Below are positions 41,576 to 50,218 of a stretch of DNA of 64,000 bases, piece by piece; the first letter of the stretch is position 1; each line of letters opens with the position of its first letter. The stretch is from Pseudoramibacter alactolyticus. GTDB lineage: Bacteria > Bacillota > Clostridia > Eubacteriales > Eubacteriaceae. Location of the stretch: NCBI RefSeq assembly GCF_050908235.1, contig NZ_CP194340.1; one strand, 5' to 3'. The position numbers and the translations under genes are program-made. The notes beneath the pieces are model-generated. The model was not told where the DNA came from, did no database searches, and was given only the letters and a program-made list of their open reading frames with translations.

Positions 41576-43307
41576 GAAGCGTCCAGCTTTTCATCATGTG
41601 CTCCTTTTCCCACATGTCCATATAAAGCCCCTCCCTGGTCAGCAGGTCGTCGTGGGTGCCGATCTCCGCGATTTTCCCGCCGTCCATCACGACGATCTGA
41701 TCCGCAAAGCGGATATAGGAGAGGGTGTGGGCAATCATAACGACGGTCTTCCCCTTCGTCAGGGTGTCCAGGCCCTTTTGGATGGCAAAGGCGTTTTCCG
41801 GATCGATGCTGGCAAGGGCCTCGTCCATCAAAATGATCGGCGCGTCCTTCAGGATGGCCCGTGCAATCGAGATCCGCTGCTTTTCGCCGCCGGACAGGGT
41901 GCTCCCGCCGGAGCCGACCGGGGTGTCGTAGCCCGCCGGCAGCGCCGCGATAAAATCGTGACAGCAGGCGGCCTTTGCCGCCGCGACGACCTCTTCCCGG
42001 GTGGCGTCCGGCTTGCCCATGCGGATATTCTCCGCAATCGTGCCCGAAAAAAGATAGACATCCTGGAAGACGACCGACAGCTTTTTCAGCAGCCCTGCAT
42101 AAAAGACATCCCTGACATCGGCGCCGCCGATTTTGACGGCGCCGGCCGCCACGTCCCAAAAGCGCGCCAGCAAGAGAAGGAGCGTCGTCTTGCCGCTGCC
42201 GGAGGGCCCGACCAGCGCCGTAAACGCGCGTTCGGGGATCACGGCGTGAATGTCTTTCAGCGCGTACGCCTCCGAGCCGTCATAGGCAAAGGCGACCGCC
42301 TCGGCCGTCAGCTCGCAGGATTCCGTCACTTCGTTCTCCCCTTCGGGAAGCGGCGCCTGATCGTGCAATTCCCGGATATGATCCAGGCTGATGTCCATCA
42401 GATTCAATATGCCGAAGTCGAGGAGCAGCGCCTCCACGGGCTGATAATAGCTCGCGCTGATGATGGCGAAGAACAAAAATACCGGCAAGGAGGTTAAACC
42501 CGCGAAATAAAACAGCAGGCCGCAGACGAAAATCAGCGCCATTCCCAGGCGCACAAAAAGCTGAAACCACATCATCGGCGGCAGGGCCCCGAGTTCATAC
42601 GCTGCCGAAGCGTCTTTATAGTCCCGCAGGCCCTGATCCATTTCTTTAAAAACGCGGTCCGTCATCCGGTAGGCACGGATCGTCTCCATGCCGGACAGGT
42701 ATTCCAGCATCCGCCCGATGCAGTTTTGACTCTTTGCCTGCCGCTTCCCGCCGTCGCGGATCAACTTCTGTCTGCCGGCCCGGTAAACAAAATAAGCCGG
42801 AACAAAGCCCGCCATGGCGCAGAGGGCCAGCCGCCAATCGGCAATCAGCATCACGGCGGAGGTGCAGATCACCACGGTCAGGCCCGCGATAAACCCGGAC
42901 AGGGTGCTGATGCAGTACATCTCCACATAGCTCATATCATTCGTAAAAATGGCGGTCAGCTTCCCGGCGCCCTCGTTCTGAAAATCGCCCAGCGGAAGCT
43001 TGGTGAGCCGTTTCGTCTCCTTCACCCGCAAATCGCAGATCATTTCGTAGCCCGCCGAGGCCTGCAGGCTGTTCACCGCGTATTCAAATACGTATCTCAA
43101 GACCAGCAGGGCCCCCAGTATCCCGCCGTCGATCAGCAGCTTCCGGCGCCCAAAGCTGCCGGAGATCAACGCCGTCATGGCCAGCAGGAGCACGACATAG
43201 CTCCCGCCGATGCAAAGCGCCTTCAGCACATCGAACACCACCGCCGCGATCAGCGCAGATTTTTTCCGTCCCGCAATCCGCAGGATGCGTTTGATTCGGT
43301 CAATCAT
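41568..43307 (-). CDS. ABC exporter-type half transporter (second of pair)
   Basis: 579 residues. A six-helix type I ABC membrane domain (about 1-300) is followed by an ATPase: Walker A GPSGSGKTT, signature STLSGGEKQRISIARA and Walker B IILMDEALASID. Pairs like this next to ECF genes resemble IrtAB/YbtPQ importers with exporter fold. The start ATG at 43307 overlaps the partner gene by eight bases; a longer frame to 43415 lies inside the partner and is not used. Confidence 0.9.
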   Translation of the reverse strand: MIDRIKRILRIAGRKKSALIAAVVFDVLKALCIGGSYVVLLLAMTALISGSFGRRKLLIDGGILGALLVLRYVFEYAVNSLQASAGYEMICDLRVKETKRLTKLPLGDFQNEGAGKLTAIFTNDMSYVEMYCISTLSGFIAGLTVVICTSAVMLIADWRLALCAMAGFVPAYFVYRAGRQKLIRDGGKRQAKSQNCIGRMLEYLSGMETIRAYRMTDRVFKEMDQGLRDYKDASAAYELGALPPMMWFQLFVRLGMALIFVCGLLFYFAGLTSLPVFLFFAIISASYYQPVEALLLDFGILNLMDISLDHIRELHDQAPLPEGENEVTESCELTAEAVAFAYDGSEAYALKDIHAVIPERAFTALVGPSGSGKTTLLLLLARFWDVAAGAVKIGGADVRDVFYAGLLKKLSVVFQDVYLFSGTIAENIRMGKPDATREEVVAAAKAACCHDFIAALPAGYDTPVGSGGSTLSGGEKQRISIARAILKDAPIILMDEALASIDPENAFAIQKGLDTLTKGKTVVMIAHTLSYIRFADQIVVMDGGKIAEIGTHDDLLTREGLYMDMWEKEHMMKSWTLHV

Positions 43308-45045
43308 CGTCGTTCCTCCCCGCAAACCATCGCTCAGACATGATAAATGCCTGCCACATATTCGCATATTCGGCCGATTCCGCCAGCAGCGCCGCATGCG
43401 TGCCGCGGGCCGCAAGCTCGCCGGCCTTTATCACAAGGATTTGGTCCGCATCCGCAACGGAGGACAGCCGGTGCGCGATGACGAGCACCGTCTTGCCCTT
43501 GACCAGGGCGGAGACCGCCTTCTGCAGCTGGGCCTCGTTGTCCGGATCGCAATAGGCCGTCGCCTCGTCGAGGACCAGCACCGGCGCGTTCTTAAGCATC
43601 GCCCGGGCCATCGCAATGCGCTGCTTTTCCCCGCCGGACAGGGAAAGCCCCTTCCCAAGCTTCGTGTCGTAGCCGTCGGGCAGAGCCATAATGAAGTCGT
43701 GGCAGCAGGCCGCCTTTGCAGCCCGCACAACCTCTTCGGGGGGCGCGTCCGGCCGGCCGAGCCGGATGTTTTCCCGGATGGACAGCTCAAAAACGGCGAC
43801 GTCCTGCGTCACGAAGGAAACGGTCTCGGCGAGCTGCTCCCGCGGCAGCTCCCGGATATCGACGCCGCCGATGCGGATCGCGCCGGCCCCGACATCCCAG
43901 AAGCGATCGATCAGCTTGGCGATCGTGCTTTTTCCACCGCCGGACGGCCCCACCAGCGCCGTCACTTTGTTCTCTGCCGCCTCGAAGGAGAAGCCGTGCA
44001 GCACTTCGCTGTCGCCATAGGCAAAGCTCACGTTTTCAAAGGAAACGGCGTGGCCGTCGAGCGCCTTGAAATCACTCGGCGCATCCAGCTCCGGCAGGCA
44101 CAGCATCGCGTTCAGGCGCTCCGCAATCTGGGCATTAAAATGGAGCATATCCGTATAGATCGCAATCTTGGACAGGGGCGCCGCAAAGCAAAGGGCGACA
44201 AACCAATACAGCAGCAGCCGGGAAAGGCCGAAGGCGCCCTGCAGATACAGATACCCCGCAACCGGAAATACAAAAACGATGCTGGCGCTCATGACGACGG
44301 TGTTGACCGTCATCTGGTGCCGGCAGTCCCGAAACCACTTCACCATAAAATCCCTGTATGCACGGGTCGCCTGCTCAAACCGGGAATAGGTTTTATCCTC
44401 CGCCGAGAACACCCGCAGCTCCTTGATCCCGCCAATAAATTCCACCATGGCGGTATTCATGGCCTGCGACGTCTGAAACATGCCCGGAAAATTCTGGTTC
44501 TGCAGCTTCCCGATGGAACGCAGGCAAAGCGCAAAAATAACGATGGTCAGAAAAAGCGCCAGCGCGATGCGCACATCCAGAACGATCATGCAGATGCCCA
44601 TGATGACCGGGACGAAAAGCCCGCCCAGCATTTCGGGGAAATGATGCCCGTAAAACATTTCGAGCTGCTCCACATCGTCGAACAGCACGCTTTTCAATTT
44701 GCCGGCCGGGTTCTCGTCCAGATATCCCTGATGGACCCTCGACAGCTTTCGCAGGATCCGGCTCCGGATCTCGTACAGCCCGTCAAACGCAGTGCGATGC
44801 GACAGGCGGGTCGACGCGGTGTGAAAGATGACCTGCAGGAAAATGCCGGCAACCAAAAGAACGATCCCCGGCAGACACCCGTGAAAATCCAGCCCCTTCA
44901 AAATGGCATTCAAAATCAGGTACAGGCCGAACATGGGCAATACGCCGAACGCAGCCGACAGGACCGCAAAGAATCCGGACAGGCCGAGCCGACGCTGTCC
45001 CCGGCGGCTTAGAAATTGAAACAGGATTCTGATTCCGTTTTTCAA
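43300..45045 (-). CDS. ABC exporter-type half transporter (first of pair)
   Basis: 581 residues. Membrane domain about 1-310, then Walker A GPSGGGKST, signature SLSGGEKQRIAMARA and Walker B VLVLDEATAYCD. It should dimerise with the next protein. The TTG start (KNGIRILFQFLSRRG) has GAGAGGGGG upstream. It is the first transport gene after the AraC regulator. The direction of transport cannot be proven from sequence; siderophore uptake is favoured by context. Confidence 0.9.
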   Translation of the reverse strand: MKNGIRILFQFLSRRGQRRLGLSGFFAVLSAAFGVLPMFGLYLILNAILKGLDFHGCLPGIVLLVAGIFLQVIFHTASTRLSHRTAFDGLYEIRSRILRKLSRVHQGYLDENPAGKLKSVLFDDVEQLEMFYGHHFPEMLGGLFVPVIMGICMIVLDVRIALALFLTIVIFALCLRSIGKLQNQNFPGMFQTSQAMNTAMVEFIGGIKELRVFSAEDKTYSRFEQATRAYRDFMVKWFRDCRHQMTVNTVVMSASIVFVFPVAGYLYLQGAFGLSRLLLYWFVALCFAAPLSKIAIYTDMLHFNAQIAERLNAMLCLPELDAPSDFKALDGHAVSFENVSFAYGDSEVLHGFSFEAAENKVTALVGPSGGGKSTIAKLIDRFWDVGAGAIRIGGVDIRELPREQLAETVSFVTQDVAVFELSIRENIRLGRPDAPPEEVVRAAKAACCHDFIMALPDGYDTKLGKGLSLSGGEKQRIAMARAMLKNAPVLVLDEATAYCDPDNEAQLQKAVSALVKGKTVLVIAHRLSSVADADQILVIKAGELAARGTHAALLAESAEYANMWQAFIMSERWFAGRNDDD

Positions 45046-45067
45046 AGAAATCCCCCTCTCTAAATAA

Positions 45068-45107
45068 AATCAACCCGCGGTCAGAAAAAACTAACCGCGG
45101 GTTGATT
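45068..45107 (-). terminator. Perfect inverted repeat between araC and transport genes
   Basis: AATCAACCCGCGGT and its exact complement form a 14-bp stem around a 12-base loop, followed leftward by TTTTATTT. It is probably the araC terminator or an attenuator before the ABC genes. A TATAAT at its right edge suggests a second promoter. Confidence 0.7.
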
Positions 45108-45172
45108 ATAGCGCTGCCCTCACGTTGAGGTCTCTTTCGATCGGGTGAATGATTCTCTGAAAAGGAATTCTT

Positions 45173-46153
45173 TCAGAAGCTGTTTTTCCGAAGCTCGGAA
45201 GGGCTGACGCCGAATTCCGCCTTGAATGCGACGCCGAACTGGCTCTGGCTGATATACCCGGAGCGGTTCGCCACCTCCAGAATCGTGAGCCCGGTGTTCA
45301 GCAGAAGGCTGCGCGCATGCTCGAGCTTCGCCTTTTTGTGATAGCCGTAGATCGTCGTGCCGTACAGCTGCTTAAACCCTTTTTTCAATTTGGTAATATT
45401 GATTCCCAGCTCCCTCGAAAGCTCCGAAATGGTCGGCGGATTTAAAAAATCCGCGGTCATGCGGGCGGGTATCTTTCTGATCTGCTCCCTTTCAAAGGCG
45501 TCGATGTCCGAATGCTTTTCCCCGGGTCTCGCCTCGCAAATATAGGAGATGATCTCGGAAATGCGGCTCTCGATGAACAGGCACTTTGCATTGCCGTCCC
45601 GTATCGCGCAGCCTTGAATCTGGAAAAATGCACTTTGCACCTGCGGCAGGAATTCCCGGTTCAGATAAAATTGTCCGTTGGCGCCGCTGCCGTTCAGCGC
45701 GGTGCTCCACAGATCGGGGCCGACGCTTCCGAAATAGTGGTCGCAGGCCTCCGCCGAAAAGGCAAAGGCCATGTTGACATAGCGAACATCCTTCGGGATG
45801 ATCATGCTTCCCCTGACCCGCGACGCCCTCGCCGAGGCCATGGAAAGCGTCATCACATTGGGCAGAATATCCTTTCTCGCCGCCCCCTCGACCAATACGG
45901 ACCGGCCCTCGATGCAGTACGCAATTTCAAAGTGGTCGTGGGGCAGTTCATAGACGATCTCGACCGTCTCGCGAAAACAGAGGTCGAACATTAAAAACTG
46001 GGAGTGCTCAGAGATATGAAAAAAGGTGACTGTCCCGGCGCCGTAAGCGGGGGCGATGTGAAAAACGGTTTCTCTGCCGTCGACGGATACCGATGACGAA
46101 ACCGTCTTGTAAAAGTCCATATAATCCGCGTGGGAATACACAAAATATTTCAT
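45173..46153 (-). CDS. AraC family transcriptional regulator
   Basis: 326 residues. The C-terminal 100 residues hold two helix-turn-helix units (ISELSRELGINITKLKKGFK and ILEVANRSGYISQSQFGVAF), followed by FGVSPSELRK. The N-terminal sensor domain is not specific. It resembles the YbtA/PchR-type regulators that sit beside siderophore transport genes and respond to the siderophore. It lies directly upstream of the ABC/ECF genes in the same direction. Confidence 0.9.
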   Translation of the reverse strand: MKYFVYSHADYMDFYKTVSSSVSVDGRETVFHIAPAYGAGTVTFFHISEHSQFLMFDLCFRETVEIVYELPHDHFEIAYCIEGRSVLVEGAARKDILPNVMTLSMASARASRVRGSMIIPKDVRYVNMAFAFSAEACDHYFGSVGPDLWSTALNGSGANGQFYLNREFLPQVQSAFFQIQGCAIRDGNAKCLFIESRISEIISYICEARPGEKHSDIDAFEREQIRKIPARMTADFLNPPTISELSRELGINITKLKKGFKQLYGTTIYGYHKKAKLEHARSLLLNTGLTILEVANRSGYISQSQFGVAFKAEFGVSPSELRKNSF

Positions 46154-46188
46154 GCGGCAGCTGCGCCTCCCTCCGATCCGAAATTTGA

Positions 46189-46207
46189 TTAGTCCAGGCT
46201 AACTATG
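46189..46207 (-). promoter_or_regulatory. DtxR/IdeR-like operator over the araC start site
   Basis: On the plus strand: TTAGTCCAGGCTAACTATG. By my count it matches 12 of 19 positions of the DtxR-type iron box (TTAGGTTAGCCTAACCTAA), including TTAG, AG, CTAAC. It begins about ten bases downstream of the -10, so a bound repressor would block initiation. Suggestive only. Confidence 0.45.
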
Positions 46208-46216
46208 CTGTCTCTT

Positions 46217-46245
46217 ATCATACCGCGCTTTCTATCTTCCGTCAA
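46217..46245 (-). promoter_or_regulatory. araC promoter
   Basis: The reverse strand reads TTGACG, 17 bases, TATGAT, about 65 bases before araC. Confidence 0.75.
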
Positions 46246-46332
46246 GAAAGCAAACAAAACCCGAAAAGCGTCTGCCGCGCCGTCGATGCGCGCGTGAAGA
46301 CCGCCCGTGACACCGCCCGGCGGGAGACCCCC

Positions 46333-46507
46333 GCGGACACGCCATCCGTCTGATCGCGCCGGAGGGCACCTATCTGATATGGCCCGACTTCCGGGCCCCG
46401 GGTCTTGCCGATGACGCCCTCGAAGCGTTCTTTGTGAAGGACGCCGGCCTCTGGCTTAATGCCGGCATCGCAAGGCTTGAAGCGACGCTGATAAGACGGG
46501 GGTTTTA
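46333..46507 (+). pseudogene. Deleted partial copy of the patB 3' end
   Basis: The frame reads IRLIAPEGTYLIWPDFRAPG, LADDALEAFFVKDAGLWLNAG, IARLEATLIRRGF. It matches residues about 315-388 of the patB product at 37371-38546, but 24-27 residues between LNAG and IARLE are missing. In patB both ends of the missing piece carry GCCGG(G/C)ATC. So a partial duplication later lost DNA between short direct repeats. It is followed by a terminator. Confidence 0.85.
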
Positions 46508-46542
46508 ACCCCGGGCCGCCGGGCGCCTGCCGTCCGCAGCAT

Positions 46543-46573
46543 AAAAAAGCCAGCCTTTCGGCTGGCTTTTTTA
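46543..46573. terminator. Bidirectional terminator
   Basis: AAAAAAGCCAGCC-TTTC-GGCTGGCTTTTTT. It serves the membrane-protein gene on the minus strand and the patB remnant on the plus strand. Confidence 0.88.
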
Positions 46574-46603
46574 ATAGGTCGATCGCCGCTGGATTGCCGT
46601 CCG

Positions 46604-47269
46604 TCACAAAAGCTTAAGCCCCATGGCAAGCATCCAGATATAGGCACAGGTTTTGGGAATCATTAACGCCCCCACCTTCGGATAGCGGTGGCTGAGCAGG
46701 GTCACGGGCAGGTAGCAGCCAAAGCTGAGCGCGATGGCCGGCACCATCCCGCCGAGACCGCCGGCCGCCCCCGAACGGACGAACAGCGCGATCACCGCGC
46801 CCCCGGTAACGGCAAACAGGCCGTTGCGCAGCCACGACAGCCGGGCATTGCCTCCCTCGTGAAACCAGTCATTTTGGGGCAGAAGGCACACGGCGATGCG
46901 CGCAAGAGTCGACCCCCACAAAAGCCAGGGCAGCGCCCGCGGCACGACCACCGCCGGAAAGCGCAGGCGCCAGATAGCGGCCAGCACCAGGTAAAACACC
47001 GTCATCGTAACGGAGGAGACCAAGAGCCCCAGCCCCAGGCGCCGCTCGGTACCCGCGTCCGCCCCGAAAAGGGCGCGCTGCACCCGGGGCACCAGGTGAA
47101 AGGCGTCGCCGCCGCCTAAAATCAGCGCGAGAAAGCCGTATAACACAAAGACAGACCGCCCCTTCGCCAGCGCGAAAAAGCAGACGGCCGCCACGAAGTC
47201 AAACGCCAGATAGGCGCTGTCGAAGACCGCCTCCGCAAGCTCGGGCGGCGCGGGACGCCGGCGGGCCAC
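46604..47269 (-). CDS. Hypothetical multi-pass membrane protein
   Basis: About 221 residues with around seven hydrophobic helices (AYLAFDFVAAVCFFALA, FVLYGFLALILGGGDAFHL, LGLGLLVSSVTMTVFYLVLA and others). Family not recognised. The GTG at 47269 lies just after the glutaredoxin stop, which suggests coupled translation; a longer frame to 47341 overlaps that gene. Confidence 0.65.
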   Translation of the reverse strand: MARRRPAPPELAEAVFDSAYLAFDFVAAVCFFALAKGRSVFVLYGFLALILGGGDAFHLVPRVQRALFGADAGTERRLGLGLLVSSVTMTVFYLVLAAIWRLRFPAVVVPRALPWLLWGSTLARIAVCLLPQNDWFHEGGNARLSWLRNGLFAVTGGAVIALFVRSGAAGGLGGMVPAIALSFGCYLPVTLLSHRYPKVGALMIPKTCAYIWMLAMGLKLL

Positions 47270-47273
47270 GGCC

Positions 47274-47582
47274 TTAGCAGCCGCTGCCGTCCAGGCTGCA
47301 GGCCTGCCCGGCAAGGGGCGCGTCCTGCGGCCTGGGGGCAATGCCCACCTCTTCCTTGTTCAAGGTGACGCTGCCGTCTTCGCGCACAAAGCAGGGCACG
47401 CCGGCGCGGCCGGCGGCCTTGGCCTCGTCAAAGGCCGGATCGTTGTCCCGCAGCTTGAGGAAGGCCTTGAAGTTGCCGATGTTTTCGCCCACATTCACAT
47501 AGTGAAATTCGGGGTTCCCCTGCACCTGGGTTTTCACGTATTCGCAGTCCGGACAGCCGGTGACGCCGTAAAAAGTAATCAT
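47274..47582 (-). CDS. Glutaredoxin-like protein
   Basis: 102 residues. ITFYGVTGCPDCEYVKTQV shows the thioredoxin-fold strand and a CPDC redox motif at residues 10-13, and AGVPCFVREDG has the cis-Pro of the fold. Likely a cytosolic thiol-disulfide carrier. The tail is unusually Cys-containing (ACSLDGSGC). The ATG at 47582 follows AGGAAAAGCGAC. Confidence 0.8.
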   Translation of the reverse strand: MITFYGVTGCPDCEYVKTQVQGNPEFHYVNVGENIGNFKAFLKLRDNDPAFDEAKAAGRAGVPCFVREDGSVTLNKEEVGIAPRPQDAPLAGQACSLDGSGC

Positions 47583-47728
47583 GTCGCTTTTCCTTTCTGG
47601 ATTGGCTCCCAAATCGCCGGCGGTTTCCGCCGCCGGTATTGCCGTGCTATTTAAAAGCATTATTTTATATTGGATGCATTTAAAATACCACCTTCGGCCG
47701 GCTTTGTCAACCGCGTCCGCCGCCGGCG

Positions 47729-49933
47729 TTATTCCTCCGGCACATCCTCGTAATAATCAATGGCGAAAAGCGGTTCCCCCGCCTGAACCGGGCCGTTGGC
47801 CAAAAGGCGGACGGTCTTGTCGTCGTTCATCTCCGTATCCATCACCGGCGTCGCCAGCGAGGGCGCGTTGGCCCGCAGATAATCGAGATCCACTTCGAGC
47901 AGAGGGTCGCCCTTCTTCACCCGCTGCCCGGTTTCGACCAGCGCCTTAAAGCCCTTGCCGCCGAGGGCCACCGTGTCGATGCCCACGTGGATGAGCAGGC
48001 CGACGCCGCTGTCCGTGGTCAGGCCGATGGCGTGCTTGGTGTCAAACACCAGGGCGATCACCCCATCCTCCGGCGCATAGAGGATGTTCTCCTCGGGCTC
48101 CACCATGGCGCCGTCGCCCATGATCTTGCCGGCAAAGCCCTCGTCCGGCGTTTCCCCCAGATCGTGGGCCACGCCGGTAAAGGGGCTCGCGATTTTGACC
48201 ACCTTCACCAGGCGGCGCTTCTTCGGGGCGGGCGCCGGAGCTTCTTCCGGAGCGGGGGCCGGAGCCGGCGCTTCTTCCGAGACGGGGACCGGCTGATCCG
48301 GGGCCGATAACAGATATTCCTCCAGATTCGACTTGATCACGGACACCTGCGGCCCGTAAATCACCTGAATGCCCTGGCCCTTGTGCACCACGCCGGCCGC
48401 GCCGGTGGCCTTGAGCACGGCGTCCGTCACCTGACCGGGATCCTTCACGGTGATGCGCAGCCTCGTCGCGCAGGCATCCACGTCGGTGATGTTGGCCTTG
48501 CCGCCCAGGCCCCGGACGATGTCCGCGCTGAGGGCGTCCTGGGAGACTCCCTTCGGGGCATCCGCGCCACCTTCGCCCTTTTTCGCCTGATAATCGGCCT
48601 TGGAGTAAAGCTTGGTTTCCGCGTCGTCGTCCTCCCGGCCCGGCGTCTTCAGATCAAACTTCACGATCAAAAACCGGAAGATCAGATAATACAGCAGGAA
48701 ATACACGATGCCGCAGGGAATGAGGAGCAGCCAGCTGGTTTTAGCGTTGCCCTGCAGCACCCCAAAGAAAATCAGATCGATCAGCCCCCCGGAGAAGGTG
48801 ACCCCCACGGCGACGTTCAGCAGATGGGCCAGCATATAGCACGAGCCCGCCAACAGCACCTGCACTCCGAAGAGCATCGGCGCCACGAATAAAAACGAAA
48901 ACTCGATGGGCTCGGTGATCCCCGTCAGCATCGAAGCCAGGGCCGCCGAGAGCAAAAGCCCGCCGGCCGCCTTGCGCTTTTCGGGTTTGGCCGTCCGGTA
49001 CATGGCCAAAGCCGCCCCGGGCAGCCCGAAGATCATGAAGATGAATTCCCCGGAGAAATAGCGGGTCGCGTCGGCGCTGAAATGGCGGATGTGCCCGGCG
49101 TTGGCCAGCTGCGCGAAAAAGATATTCTGCCCGCCTTCGATCATTTTGCCGCCCACCTTCATGGTGCCGCCGACCGCCGTCTGCCAGAAGGGCATATAAA
49201 ACACGTGGTGCAGCCCGAAGGGAATGAGCGCCCGCTTGATGATCCCAAAGGCCAGCGTTCCCAGGGGGCCGGAGGCCGCCACCAAAACGCCGAGGGCGTT
49301 GATGCCCGCCGAGATGGGCGGCCACACAAAATAAAGGCCGATGCCCACAAAGGTGTAGACCAGCGTGGCGATGATGGGCACAAAGCGGCTGCCGCCGAAA
49401 AAGGAAATCGCGTTGGGCAGCTCGATCTTATAAAACCGGTTGTGGAGCGCCGCCACCCCGAGGCCCACGATGATCCCGCCGAACACCCCCATCTGCAGCG
49501 AGGTGATGCCCAGCGTCTGGGTGATGGCCCCCGGCAGGATGTGCGCGGTTTTAAGCAGCTTGCCGTCGGCATCGATCTGCCCCGTGATGCGCAGCATGCC
49601 GTTGATGGCCGTGTTCATCGCGATGTAGCCGATCAGCCCCGCCAGCGCCGAGACCTCCTTTTCCTTTTTGGCCATACCGATGGCGACACCCAAGGCAAAC
49701 AGCACCGGCAGATTGCCAAAAACCGCGTTGCCCACCGCCAGCAGAATCGTGTTGAAGCCGTGCATAAAGGTGCCCGGCCCGAAGGCCGCCGTCAGATGAT
49801 AAGTCGCCAGGGTGGTCTCGTTGGTAAAGACCGAGCCGAGACCGAGCAGAATCCCCGCAATGGGCAAGAGCGCAATCGGCAGCATAAAGCTGCGCCCCAC
49901 CCGCTGCAAAACGCCGAAAATTTTATCTTTCAT
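47729..49933 (-). CDS. ptsG: PTS glucose-type EIICBA transporter
   Basis: 734 residues. EIIC membrane domain about 1-425 (GLHHVFYMPFWQ, ITEPIEFSFLF). EIIB about 460-545, with the phospho-Cys in DACATRLR (Cys488). A Pro/Ala/Glu linker, then EIIA about 580-734 with the His pair in DTKHAIGL (His634) and LLIHVGIDTV (His649). Phosphate flows EI, HPr, EIIA, EIIB, sugar. Glucose is the best guess for this family, though N-acetylglucosamine or maltose are possible. ATG with AAGGAGG. Confidence 0.93.
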   Translation of the reverse strand: MKDKIFGVLQRVGRSFMLPIALLPIAGILLGLGSVFTNETTLATYHLTAAFGPGTFMHGFNTILLAVGNAVFGNLPVLFALGVAIGMAKKEKEVSALAGLIGYIAMNTAINGMLRITGQIDADGKLLKTAHILPGAITQTLGITSLQMGVFGGIIVGLGVAALHNRFYKIELPNAISFFGGSRFVPIIATLVYTFVGIGLYFVWPPISAGINALGVLVAASGPLGTLAFGIIKRALIPFGLHHVFYMPFWQTAVGGTMKVGGKMIEGGQNIFFAQLANAGHIRHFSADATRYFSGEFIFMIFGLPGAALAMYRTAKPEKRKAAGGLLLSAALASMLTGITEPIEFSFLFVAPMLFGVQVLLAGSCYMLAHLLNVAVGVTFSGGLIDLIFFGVLQGNAKTSWLLLIPCGIVYFLLYYLIFRFLIVKFDLKTPGREDDDAETKLYSKADYQAKKGEGGADAPKGVSQDALSADIVRGLGGKANITDVDACATRLRITVKDPGQVTDAVLKATGAAGVVHKGQGIQVIYGPQVSVIKSNLEEYLLSAPDQPVPVSEEAPAPAPAPEEAPAPAPKKRRLVKVVKIASPFTGVAHDLGETPDEGFAGKIMGDGAMVEPEENILYAPEDGVIALVFDTKHAIGLTTDSGVGLLIHVGIDTVALGGKGFKALVETGQRVKKGDPLLEVDLDYLRANAPSLATPVMDTEMNDDKTVRLLANGPVQAGEPLFAIDYYEDVPEE

Positions 49934-49974
49934 GGTTCCCTCCTTAAGGTTCCTTTACGGATATTGATTCGACC

Positions 49975-50003
49975 ATTTTATCGCAAATCGCTCGCCATTG
50001 CAA
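49975..50003 (-). promoter_or_regulatory. Predicted ptsG promoter
   Basis: The reverse strand reads TTGCAA, 17 bases, TAAAAT, about 40 bases before the ATG. No clear RAT antiterminator site was found. Confidence 0.6.
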
Positions 50004-50094
50004 TCTTTTTCAGCCGTTGTGGCCGCTCTTTTTTTCCGCCGCCGTTTCGGATGCGGCAGTGTTCAATTTTACACCTTAATTTCGGACATCCGCC

Positions 50095-50123
50095 TTGACA
50101 TTTCCATTGAAACGGGTTATCAT
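50095..50123 (+). promoter_or_regulatory. Promoter of the heavy-metal ATPase gene
   Basis: TTGACA, 17 bases, TATCAT. Consensus -35 and a good -10. Confidence 0.8.
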
Positions 50124-50131
50124 AAAACATG

Positions 50132-50149
50132 AATAAATAATCATTTATT
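50132..50149 (+). promoter_or_regulatory. Possible metal-sensor operator
   Basis: AATAAAT-AATC-ATTTATT, a perfect inverted repeat starting eight bases after the -10. AT-rich palindromes at this position are typical for ArsR/SmtB (CadC/CzrA) repressors. No such regulator gene is adjacent. Confidence 0.5.
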
Positions 50150-50218
50150 ATTTACGCATATATTTAACCGTTTGAATGTCGGGCCCCTGCCCATTAAAAA
50201 TTTTAAAGGAGAACCACC

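Noticed and set aside
43210..45012. A 600-codon plus-strand frame opposite the ABC transporter gene
   Set aside because: Antisense to Walker and signature motifs of a certain ABC gene; biased composition.
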